NCBI RefSeq assembly: GCF_000350225.1
Contig: NW_005178610.1
Coordinates: 1-64,000, forward strand
Direction: 5' to 3'
Length of the DNA: 64,000 nt
From: Chondrus crispus
Lineage: Eukaryota > Rhodophyta > Florideophyceae > Gigartinales > Gigartinaceae
Shown here one piece after another: positions 51,115 through 61,223 of this stretch. Made by a program: the position numbers and the translations under genes. Under the pieces are notes generated by a model. The model made no database searches, had not been told where the DNA came from, and saw only the letters and a program-made list of their open reading frames with translations. Position 1 is the stretch's first letter. Each line of letters starts with the position of its first letter.

Positions 51115-53028
51115 TTAAGTCGTCCGCGAACTATCTTCGGTAATTCCGAAAGCGTATGGATCGTCTGCTGGGCCAAAGCCGTATTGCATGAAAGCTTCAG
51201 GACCCGGTGGAGCCGAGCCACCCATTTCGGCATTATCGCCCTCATCCTCTTCAAGTGTCGGATCTGATACGGCACTAGCAGCAGGTTCTGCCGAAGGCGA
51301 CGGGCTAGCGGACGGAAATGGACTGAAAGAAGCGGTAGGCAATGGTGATGGCGACGCGGAAGGCAATGCAGTTACTGGAACGGGCCCGGACGGCGCGGGT
51401 CCCAACGAATCATCCTCGAAATTACTGTTCGAGCGTTTGGACATGGATGCGCGTTTGGTCATTGCCGACTCTCCTACTTTGCATTCGGTTTCCATGAGAG
51501 GCATGATGAAATTTGATACATTCACGCTTCTGGCGGTGACAAGCGTGTCATATAATCGATCTCGAACCTGCCTTGGTTCAGCTTGCATCCAGGGATTCTC
51601 CGCGAGAACAAGAGCGGAAATACCAACGATATGTGGAGTGGCCATACTGGTACCATTCATAGCTTCGTAGTCTGATTTCGAGTCGATACCGGCGCTAACA
51701 ATCTGATGTCCAGGCGCGATAAGTTCAACGCATGGGCCAATATTACTATCAGTTTCGATGTTGTCTTTTTTCGTGCTAGCCGCTACAGTGAGCGCTTGTT
51801 CCGCCTTTGAAGGACTGAACAAACATGAATTGACGGCCGCATTTCCAGCAGATACGACAAAGACGATACCTCTCGACGATGCAGCATGCACCATTTCATC
51901 CAAAGGCGAAATTGAAGTGCCGGTAAGAGCAGAGTAGCTCAAATTGACAACAAACGGAACCGAAGAATTAGCGAACTTCTGCTCAATAACGTACTCAACG
52001 GCACTGATGGTATCAGTAGCAGCCCCGTTGCCATGTTTGTCGAATGCTTTGATACAAATGATATCCGCATTTCGTGCAATACCAACATTAGCACCAGCAA
52101 TTACTCCCGCAATGTGACTTCCATGCCCGTGATCATCAATGCCATTTTCGAATGTGCTGCCAGGAGCCGGCATAGTGGAGATACTTGCATTCAAAAACTC
52201 GTTGTGGTTGATTCGGCATCCAGTGTCTATCACGAATACTCTAACCCCTGCCCCCTTCTTCGGGTAACATGAAAAATCAACGGGTTTGTTGTCCAGGGGG
52301 GAGTAGTCCTCATCTATTCGGTCGAGCCCCCAGTTATAGGGCAACAGTCCTTCTTCGGGTTTCGAAGTCATCCTGACTAGCGGCTTACGAAACATCGGTG
52401 TCTCTGGTCCCCCGTCGTCATCAGCATTTTTGACTCCTGAAGTAGACGGTGCAGTGGTCAATAATGCATCTGGTGTGGAGTTCGACACTCCAGTAAGTTG
52501 CTTCAGTTTATCATTGATAAGAATTGCATCCTTGGGAGTCCTCACAATACCGCAGCGCACTTTGAGCATATGAAGTTGTGGGAAAAACCGCAGCACCTGA
52601 CATCTGGCGCTTTTTCCGTAGAAACGAAGGTTGCGAACTTGGCGAGTAACAACTTTGTGACTAGCATGTGGACTTAGTGTTAAAACAAACCGTTTTTGGA
52701 CTTCGGAATCAGTTACATTCGGACTGCTCCCCGTCTGTTTTGCTTTCCCACCCTTTCTATTGCCACTTGGTCTGTTTGCGGTCGTCTTAGTCTGCGGGTT
52801 AGTCGGTGGTCTCTGAGGCCTCTCCTTGTTCTGTTTTTGCTTGCTTTGTCGCTGTTTCTTTCGCGGTTGCCCACGCCATATCTTTTTGCCCGGTTTGTTG
52901 TTCTTATGAATGGCTTTTTTTCGTTTTCCCTTAGCTTGTTGCTTCCATTTTTCAGCGGCAACTATAGGGACAATAATACCCAGCACTGCCACAAGCAACA
53001 ATATCAAGGCAGAAAAACGTAGACGCAT
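51115..53028 (-). CDS. secreted subtilisin-like (S8, proteinase K type) serine protease
   Basis: 637 residues from the first true ATG (MRLRFSALILLLVAVLGIIVPIVAA, a signal peptide). A very basic Lys/Gln/Arg tract follows (about 30-90), then an inhibitor-I9-like propeptide (KRFVLTLSPHASHKVVTRQV...LKVRCGIV). Catalytic triad: Asp in VFVIDTGCRINHNEF (about 267), His in DHGHGSHIAGVIAG (about 302), Ser in NGTSMATPHIVG (about 462), with oxyanion Asn in VVSAGNAAVN. Spacing and sequence fit the proteinase K branch. The C-terminus is a Pro/Ser/Ala-rich repeat tract (SASPSPLPTASFSPFPSASPS) resembling a cell-wall or matrix linker. It probably acts outside the cell. No damage is seen. Confidence 0.92.
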   Translation of the reverse strand: MRLRFSALILLLVAVLGIIVPIVAAEKWKQQAKGKRKKAIHKNNKPGKKIWRGQPRKKQRQSKQKQNKERPQRPPTNPQTKTTANRPSGNRKGGKAKQTGSSPNVTDSEVQKRFVLTLSPHASHKVVTRQVRNLRFYGKSARCQVLRFFPQLHMLKVRCGIVRTPKDAILINDKLKQLTGVSNSTPDALLTTAPSTSGVKNADDDGGPETPMFRKPLVRMTSKPEEGLLPYNWGLDRIDEDYSPLDNKPVDFSCYPKKGAGVRVFVIDTGCRINHNEFLNASISTMPAPGSTFENGIDDHGHGSHIAGVIAGANVGIARNADIICIKAFDKHGNGAATDTISAVEYVIEQKFANSSVPFVVNLSYSALTGTSISPLDEMVHAASSRGIVFVVSAGNAAVNSCLFSPSKAEQALTVAASTKKDNIETDSNIGPCVELIAPGHQIVSAGIDSKSDYEAMNGTSMATPHIVGISALVLAENPWMQAEPRQVRDRLYDTLVTARSVNVSNFIMPLMETECKVGESAMTKRASMSKRSNSNFEDDSLGPAPSGPVPVTALPSASPSPLPTASFSPFPSASPSPSAEPAASAVSDPTLEEDEGDNAEMGGSAPPGPEAFMQYGFGPADDPYAFGITEDSSRTT

Positions 53029-55750
53029 TTGTTGTTCGAAAAGGAAAAGCGACAAGGGAGGCACTCCCGTTTCTGGGAAGCACTTCAAAAAAAGGAAAAG
53101 TTATTCCGTTGATACTGGATAGACAAGGTCATGAGCGTGTGCGAAGAACACTGTATCCAAAGGCGAGAGGTACGAGACTTCGAATGTATGCAGAACTCAA
53201 ACCAGAAGCCTTGGGCCAAATAGCATTTTGCACAGGCCCAATTCCAGAGCACGCAGAAATGGTTCATGTCACCGTTACAACAAGCTAATTTTGAAGCTGG
53301 CCTCTGGCCTGGAGAAATGCGTTGTAAAGGAGTTGCTGGGTCCCTGGGATTGAGTGGTCCCTTCTACCTGCTATAAACATAAGAAAATGCAGTGAAAACT
53401 GGGCTTCATGCATTGGAATGACAAAACATTCTCCTTTGGCTTACAGCTCTGACCGACGTCATCTCATTTCCCTCATCAAGAATTGCAGCAGAAGTGAAGT
53501 AGTTCGTGCGATTGCCGGAGGGACAATTTACCTATGAGACAAAAATCAATAAGAAGGGTGCAGTACTTTTTAAGAAAGACCTGCATAACTTATGTGTGTT
53601 CCGAGTTCCAAATTATAATCTTTATTGGCTTTTTTTACATGATCTATAACTCCTTTGTGCGCGTTTTCTTTGCCATTGCGTTTAGGGTATGAACAAACCC
53701 TCTCTTATAAACAACGACGATAACTTCTGTCCAAAAGATCAATGATTTTAGATGGAAAGCACGGCCTATTGCTAGAGAAGATGGCGATATTGGGACCAGG
53801 GTCCCAAGTTATCACCATCTTGGGTTGCATAGCAAGAAATTGACAACCTTTGTTAGAAATGATATCCAGCATGTTGCACCGTCTTAGGAACGAAGTAAAT
53901 CCAGTTCTGAATGTGCTCAGCGGCTATCGCATTCACAAGGGTAGTGTCGGAGCGATGTGCACGTGGAAGAATTGCGCTCTCCGGAAATGGCCTTGATAGT
54001 TTTCCATTTGCATTCATTCTTGTCGGAAAAGTTTTTGCTGGGCGGCCGAAAACTTTTCCGCGGTACGCTTGGCCCTGAAGTTCATTGAGACTGTTAATGC
54101 CGTCCCGAAAAACGTGCAAAGGATGCTTGTTTCTATAATTGTCCGTACTCTAGAGAGAGGGCCCAGGGTCAAAATCTTTCATACAGTTTAGCAGTAAAAT
54201 TTTCTCTCAGGCCTGTCTCTTTGAAGGAACTATTTCTACAGTGTGGGCCCCAATACTGTACTGAGAAGCATAGTCTTCTGTAAGAAGGCGCGTTGTACGG
54301 CCCATACGCGCACATACAGTTCTACGGTTGAAGGACAACTTTTCTGCACGCACTGCTCTGTTCGCGAAACATAAACAGGGAACTGTGAAAGGTTCAGAAC
54401 ATGTAAAAATTGTTGGATGTCGCTTGTACAGAACCGTTCTCACCGGCTCAATTTGGGTACGTTTAGAATTTGGGAGAATTACCACACCGGGGACATCTAT
54501 GAAGATTTAGGCCGAACAGTGGACATCGTTTGGACGGTTAAGCAAAATAGTAGACACATTTTAACAATGCGTCGTCGTAGACATAGCTTGAAAAGAAAAC
54601 GAGATGATGCACAAAGTACTACTGCGAATACGGCGACATTTTCTTTCAGGTAGAATGCACAATGGTCGACAGTTGGGCTATAATTGCAAACGAGTGGACG
54701 GTCTGCAGCAAAATGCTGTTCGATGAGACACAATCTTGGGCAATTGAAGAAGGTTGACATAATTTGACATATAATGTTCTCTGGTGGACACAACCTGATC
54801 AAAAATAGTTATCAATGGACACCTCACTGGAAATGCAGAACTGTTGACATCCAAAGAGAAATTCTGCAGATCGGTGAACATTCAGATCAAATCTGTGCGC
54901 AAAACGACCGTCAGTCATCCTAGCAGGAGAGCGATCATCATAGCTGGTACTGTGAAGATACAACTCTGCCAAGCTCCGGTTCTATTTGTACTACAACACA
55001 GTCTGACCCGTCGTTCCCTGTTAATGCGCGCCATTGTGCCGCGGCAACTCAGTCCCGCCGAGGCAACGGCACTACCCCGAGACGACATCAATGTGCCACG
55101 GCGACTCCACGGCGCCCCGATGGTATCATCGCGCCCCACAGCCGTCTTCGCGCCACCCTTGCCTCGCTCATGCACCGTCGTATGTCATAGAATCGGGGAG
55201 ATGATCGCCGCTCTCGCTCCCCGATTCTGCTCGCCAGCTCGCTTGAGCTTAGCGGTGACTAATCGGATGAAGACTGCGAAGCCGTCGGGCCTAACGTCAC
55301 CAGCCCTGTCACAGTGCGAAGGCGACGCGATTGGGCACGCCGGGATCGATCAACGGTTCTCCCATGGACGATTTCGCCGCCGCTGGAAGAAGGCCTTTCT
55401 ATTGCCATGCCGATGAACGGTGAGGATGCCATCGGTACTGGGCATTGCTTCACTCTCGGCATGAATCGCGGCTGTAACTTCTCTGCCGATTGTATCTATT
55501 TGACGAGTCGGCGTGCTCTTCACGCTGGCGGTGGAACACACTCCTCAGTGGGCAATTGACAACTCGTAGAAAGGTCGTCTGATCTTACCGCTCATTATCA
55601 ATTCTCAAGTGAAGATGCTGGGATACAGAAGAGAACGAACTTGATGATACCCAAGTCCATCAGTTCCTGATGCTATTTATGCTCGCAAGTCCTGCGTTGA
55701 AGGGACTTAGACGCTCACCGAGACCTTTCGCACGAAAGCCACAGCTTCTA
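53029..55750. other. 2.7 kb without a recognised gene
   Basis: Apart from the protease leader, this stretch has only short, broken frames. On the - strand pieces at 54881-54678, 54485-54207 and 54119-53853 have protein-like composition and could be remnants of one decayed gene or transposon, but no family can be named. From 55000 to 55400 the base composition becomes more GC-rich. Confidence 0.35.
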
Positions 55751-55773
55751 CAGTATAACCCCCCTATAGGAAT
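55751..55773 (+). repeat. left terminal inverted repeat
   Basis: Starts CAGTATAACCCCCCTATA. It differs from the right end at two positions (13 and 19). Confidence 0.85.
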
Positions 55774-55905
55774 GGGTCGGTGGAATCTAGTCATATTCAT
55801 AGTGAGGGGTGTATCCGTCGAAGAGGTACACTTTTCAAATATTTTACACGTGTAGCCTTGCCCCAAAAGGACGTTATTTTCGTCTGAATGGCGCTATCCT
55901 GCTGA

Positions 55906-57435
55906 TCACGCCTTATCTCGCGCTGAACACGAGAAATACCTCCTGTAGTGTGAGCATAGCCTCCATACTGCTCCATAATAAGCCTTGCAGTAGCAAGGAT
56001 GCGCAGCTGCTCCCCGACGGGAAGGCAAACTTGGAGGGGTTTGACCTTCTATATCTTCATTCTCGCCTGTATCTGTCATTCCATTAAGAACAAACCCAAT
56101 GATTTCATCATCTGTGACCTCCGCCGTTGCAATGTTCTCTGAGGGATTTTTAAGAAGTGTTTCAACAAGCATCCGACGATCTACTGTGCGTACCACATCT
56201 GATATGTCATCTCGCAATGACATCAACTCATTTTCAACTCCCTCCACTGCAACACTGTCTATATCTCCATCAACCAGTTTAGTCTGACGCCAGCAATTAT
56301 AAATTGCTTCGGCAGGAAGTTCATTCCAGCATTTCTGAATCCATCTCATTGCTTGCAAGACATCGACCTTGTAAATGTTCCTTTCACCGATATCAATGTA
56401 ATCCAAAACCCTTTCAATTTGCAAGCGGCGATACCGACATTTGACGGCAGCAATAATACCCGCATCACACAGTTGGATCAAATATGTCGTGTTCGGAGGC
56501 AAAAATATAACGCGCGTGTTCGAAACGTTTAAAGCGGCAACTTCATGATCTTTTCCATGGGCAGAGCAATTGTCCAACAAAAGAACTACTGTCCTCCCAC
56601 GAAGTCGCACAGGAGTGTTAAAACGCTCTAACCATTCATTAAAAAGTATCTTTGTCATCCATGCCTTTGCATTCCACCTGTAGTCAAATCCCAATTCTAC
56701 TCCGCTCTTTCTTCTAAATGCCCTTGGTTTTTCTGCCCGCCCAATGATTCGCAACGGAAGTTTGTCCGTACCAGTTGCATTGCAGCACGCAAGACATGTA
56801 ATGCGTGCTTTGTCTTTTTTAGTTCGGCTTACGTGCTGTGCGGCAATTGTGCTATCAGGCGCAAGACAGTACTGAAGTCCGAACTCGCCAGCGTTGTATA
56901 TATCTTCATGCGCATATGTGCGGATTTTTTCCCTGAGAGCTTGCAGTACTTCCGTCGCCACAACAGTTTCGGCAGAGGCACTTTCGCCGTGCATTTTAAT
57001 GCGTCGAAGTCCGTGTCTTTGTTTGAATTTGTACAACCAGCCGTTGCTGAACTTCATATCAATCTTTTCACTGTCTTCGAGCTCGTTGTTAACCTCGCCT
57101 AATATCCGATTTGCTTTTTCCTTGATAGCAAGATCTGAAAGAGCAACACTCCTGCTTGCACAATCAGATACCCACAAAGCAAGCCCTTCGTCTAGGCGAT
57201 CATTGAAGAGTGGCCCGCGCCGCTTTTGATTCGGAGTTGCAGAGGTTGAGAGAGCTGCTCTCTTGGCAATTATTTTCGAAATGGTCGGCTGCGGCAAAGG
57301 ATGGGAAAGATTGAAAGTGTGTGCTGCCCACTGTCCAATGGCTGTCTGATCCACGTTTCTGCCGTCTGCTTTTCTTTTGTCGATCTCGTGAGGTATCTTT
57401 TTCTTTTGGGAAATTGTGAGACGAACTCTGGCCAT
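55906..57435 (-). pseudogene. pogo/Tigger transposase, open frame but first catalytic Asp replaced
   Basis: 509 residues from ATG 57435 (MARVRLTISQKKKIPHEID). An N-terminal helix-turn-helix (about 1-60) is followed by a CENP-B-type HTH (FNDRLDEGLALWVSDCASR...FSNGWLYKFKQRHGLR, about 70-145), both for binding the ends. The DDE core follows. The first motif, usually NxDETGL, reads IYNAGEFGL, so the catalytic Asp is Gly (GGC for GAC). The second, LLLDNCSAH, and third, LPPNTTYLIQLCDAGII, keep their Asp. The frame has no stop, so damage looks limited to this residue. Loss of one metal-binding Asp should abolish cutting, although a domesticated DNA-binding role cannot be excluded. Confidence 0.85.
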
Positions 57436-57842
57436 GATGCTGTCTGTCAAATCGGTGTTGTTCAAGAATTGCGACTTCACGATGCGCCACAGCTCAAAAA
57501 AGCGTCCGCTTAGACTAGATGCAATGCAGTACAGAGTTGTATTGCACTGTATCAAGCAGAATAACACCAAGGGCATTCAATAAAATGTCGTTACGAAATG
57601 CGCGGCCTAGAATGGATCTTTTTTGGATCTATCTGATCCGGTTGAATGATCATTTGGAGATTAAACTATTATTATACGGAGGTTGCCAGAACCTGAAATT
57701 ATAAGTGAAAATTAGGGCCCTATCCAAGAAGTTTATTCTTGAATTCGTATTACTAGCACCCCCCTGAACAGGCCAAAAACACGGAACCAGCATCGGTGGA
57801 GCATGGATGTATTCGTTTACAGGGGTTATTCCTTTTGAGGAG

Positions 57843-57865
57843 ATTCATATAGAGGGGTTATACTG
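57843..57865 (-). repeat. right terminal inverted repeat
   Basis: On the - strand it starts CAGTATAACCCCTCTATA. TA follows at 57866-57867. Confidence 0.85.
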
Positions 57866-58489
57866 TACAGAGTTAGCCTTGTGTAGCCGGTTATGCTGAT
57901 GAAACTGCGTGCATGAATAACGAGGCTGTTCCGCCTGGCGGACAGTACACGACGCGTACGTGTACAAGTGTCTAAATACACGTGTCGTAGAGCGCCCCGC
58001 CGTCCACATGCCTCCGTCGCATAACCCTGTGCTCGGATAAGTAGACGATTTTTCTGACGTCCCGATCGGTATTTTTTTCGTTTCTCCAGTCAAAGTCGGA
58101 GTTAAGATACGACACTACGTTCATCTGAAACGACACTACGTTCATCTGAATGGGCTCTCTCTGCCCGTCATGTTAATATGCGGCAAGTTAGATTTCTCAC
58201 CATGCGTTCCGACGGGGGAGCTCGTTGATTTTTTGTTGTGGACCGCGAAGAAACATCAGACCAAATGTCTACAAAAGGTACCAAAATCGTATACAAACTC
58301 TCCATTCTGAGATAGAATCTACTTGTGGTTAGTAGAATCTACTTATGGTGGACGTCTACTTGTTTTATGTGCCTTTTGTAGCCCCTGAAGTGCACATTTG
58401 TAGATATACCTACAAATTCCCATTGTATTTCTCACAATTCTTCCTCATTTTCTACAACGGTACACAGCTCTCACACCGGAATGTAGTTA
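57866..58489. other. spacer with short tandem repeats
   Basis: About 620 bp with no gene. The 20-mer CGACACTACGTTCATCTGAA occurs at 58110-58129 and again at 58131-58150. A second pair, TAGAATCTACTT, lies near 58313 and 58332. It could hold an end of the piggyBac-like element to its right, but no TTAA-flanked terminal repeat was found. Confidence 0.4.
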
Positions 58490-61223
58490 CTAATCATCCT
58501 CAGACCAAACTCTATGCGAACTGGTGATGGATAACTTTATGTTCCCTATACTTGGCGGCGCTTCAAAAGACGCAACGTGCTCTCCAAATTTTCTGACGCC
58601 AGTAGTGGTAGGCTTCGCTCGTTTAAGTGTAGGCTTGGAATGCCAGTCACCCCAGCAGCTCGAGCAGATTGCTTGACGGCAGCTAGAACACCATTGAAGT
58701 GTTTTTGAGCCTTTACGCTTAATCTTAAGCTTGCCCTCCTTTGACCCGCGCAGCGTTCAAGTACATAGAACGCAGTAAGTTGCAGAAAAAGAAACTCGAG
58801 TGTGGTGAATGCTTCTGTTCAGGCGCCGGGCTTTATGTGTCCCATTGTTGTATCTTTCCGCCGCATTTCTTCGAAACATGGGCATTATCTTGCACGTGCT
58901 CTCAGTTACATCGAATTCTGACATACCGTTAGCAGCAGCAGTCACTCCCGACTCTACCCATTCCGTACCCAGAGCTCTGCAGAACGCCCCAATTGTTTCA
59001 CTTTTTGTGACCCTGTGCCGAAGCATGGCATACGCTCTGTGCACAGGGTGGGCCTCCTCAGCTGTAGAAGTTAGTAAGCTCGATTCTCTCGCTTTTTGTA
59101 GTCTGTATACTACTGCAGCATTGTTAACCTGCATGCATAGTATCCTGGCTATAATTGAAAAAACTGGGTTTTCGCTGCAGTTTGATATCGCCAGCGTTCG
59201 TAGGTACCTTGATATAACATCCACACCTCCTTTCAAATTATTCCAGTACACAGCTGGTGTGAGCCATATCATCCTGCAGGGGGGAACTGGCTTGCCACGA
59301 CGGTTGACGTCATTTCTTAATGCTTGGCTGAGACTGTAGTAACTCACAAAGCTATAAATGTCAGAGGCGTGGGAACTTCTTAAAAGATAATCGTACTCTT
59401 TCCGGACATGTTTAGACTCCTGGCCGACCCACTGAAAAGCTGCAACTCGCACACTATCTAGAACGAACGTATAGCTGTTTCGGAGTGACTCGGGGAAATT
59501 AATGATACAGCAGTATAGTATTGAACCCTCCATCATCGACCCACCCGTACCAACAATATATATGACATTGCTCAGTCTCAAAGTAGCCGCATGGTGCAGC
59601 CCTTGTGCCCTGGGACCAGAGGTGGGCACAAGTTCTCGGAGTTCTTGAAAAAGCTCTGTGCTTCTCTGGTCCCTCCCCACGTTTTCCAAAGACACAACAG
59701 GTCCGTACTTATCCCTCAGTGTAGTAGCAGCCTGCACTGTTCTAACTGAAGTCATTGTCTTGACCTCAGTTGCGTAGACCCGAGTAACCCCGTCCGCATC
59801 CGAGGCCGCCAGCACGGCGTCAGGGCTATACGTTAGCATTGCACACCGTGTGCTTTCCACGAGTCCAGTGAACCGCACGTGACGCACTTTAAACTTGAAG
59901 GACAAGTCCCAAGCATAGCTGGAACCGTAAATGTCTGCTTGAAAAGCCCCCTCGTTTCGGACAAAGAATCTCGGTAGAGCTTTTAGAATCTCCCCCTCAT
60001 TTCTAGAGCCCTCTTTCATGCCAGCTGTCGCCACCAATGGGTTCATGACGCACGCGTGCAAGGAGGCTTCGCAAAGCGCTTGACATAGTCTCTTGCAAGC
60101 GCCCTCCCCCTCTCGTCCTCGGTGCTAATCTCGTCCTCAGCACCAACCTCCGGGTCCACAACACCGGTGACAATGTCGGACTTTAGCGCGCTAACAGCCA
60201 CCACTATTTAGGCTTTCGTAGCTCGGGCGTCCAGGCTCCGATTGAATGCACCAAGCATGGCCTGCAGGTCTGCTTTAGTGTGTGAACCTAGCCTGCTCGC
60301 AGACCACGACATGATTCGTTCTGCTATTGTCCGTGTAGAGGGGGCCTCTGCATTTGCGCCTTTTTCATGTTAAGCACTGAGATAACATCCTCCCATTTGT
60401 GCTCAGTTCGCGTCCTTACAACCAGTGCATCAGATGGCATAGCATCACTACCTGTCATTAGCACTTTGCCTCGGAGGGCCCACGAAAGTCCGCCCAGACG
60501 GGACTCATAGTCTCTACACAATGCAGCAATAAAACCGTACGCAGTACGGGAGGTAAACCTAAAAGCCCGTAGAAGTAACCACACGGGGTCCTGTGACTGG
60601 TAGTACGTTAGAAATGTCAGTCGTTCCAGAACTTCATCAACATATATGCGACCAGATGCACAACTCTTCGATAGGACCACTGAACGAGACGCTCTTTCTT
60701 CAATACTGTCATCATAGACAATCATCGCCATGTCCAACTTTGAGATTGCGGCGTCGTACCTAAATGCATCCCTGCAGACAACTGTAAAGCAACGAGAAGG
60801 GAATAGTGCCAAGTTTTTATGTATCAGCGCAGCAATTCGCCCAGAACAGCTTTCACGGTACACACAGGCCTCTGTCCGACGGACACTAGACGCACGGCCT
60901 TCCCTGTTTTTGTAACGTGCAGTGTACACCGCCCTGCAACCCCTTTCGGAGACGTCCATGCCCTTGTGGCGCCTCGAGATAGGCCCATCACCGAATACAA
61001 ATGGATACCACATATCGCGCTTATGAGTTCCGATCAAACTAGTACCTAGAGTCTCGGACAGAAACGCAATAGTCTCTTTTGAATTATATCCACGGTCGGC
61101 CGCAAAAATTGTGTTGGGCATAGGACGCAAAGCCCCAGGGGTTGACGCACCTTGAACCAACTGGAAGAGTGGCTCCCATGTATGCAGAAGCTTCTCACCA
61201 GTTCTCGTGAAGTGGTATGCCAA
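58490..61223 (-). pseudogene. piggyBac-like transposase with embedded YqaJ-like nuclease, copy 1
   Basis: Read from 61223 downwards: ADRGYNSKETIAFLSETLG...GTHKRD, which resembles the first catalytic-Asp block of piggyBac transposases; a helical region; then after TAG 60324-60326 and frame changes a nuclease-like part. That part has SLHACVMNPLVATAG and GSRNEGEIL (60060 region), SPDAVLAAS and TEVKT, the Asp and Glu-x-Lys of a PD-(D/E)XK fold. Next comes NNLKGGVDVISRYLR, matching the last-Asp KGGVD motif of piggyBac. A Cys-rich end follows (YCVLC, opal stop 58757-58759, then in the same frame WCSSC...CSSCWGDWH) and ends about 58490. The N-terminal transposase part is missing. Several breaks mean it is inactive. 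Confidence 0.7.

Larger units (their letters stand above)
55751..57865 (-). mobile_element. pogo/Tigger-like DNA transposon, full length
   Basis: 2,115 bp bounded by 23-bp terminal inverted repeats starting CAGTATAACCCC and matching at 21 of 23 positions, and by TA at both sides (55749-55750 and 57866-57867), the target site of the Tc1/mariner superfamily. One transposase gene fills the interior on the - strand. TIR start, TA target and protein type all agree. Confidence 0.88.

Noticed and set aside
53853-54881. Possible decayed transposase on the - strand
   Set aside because: Pieces are protein-like but show no catalytic motif or terminal repeats, so no family can be supported.
2367-55770. 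The start of the chromovirus 1 LTR (AGTATAACCCCCC) resembles the Tigger terminal repeat
   Set aside because: Thirteen low-complexity bases are shared and no further similarity follows. The elements have different target duplications and proteins.
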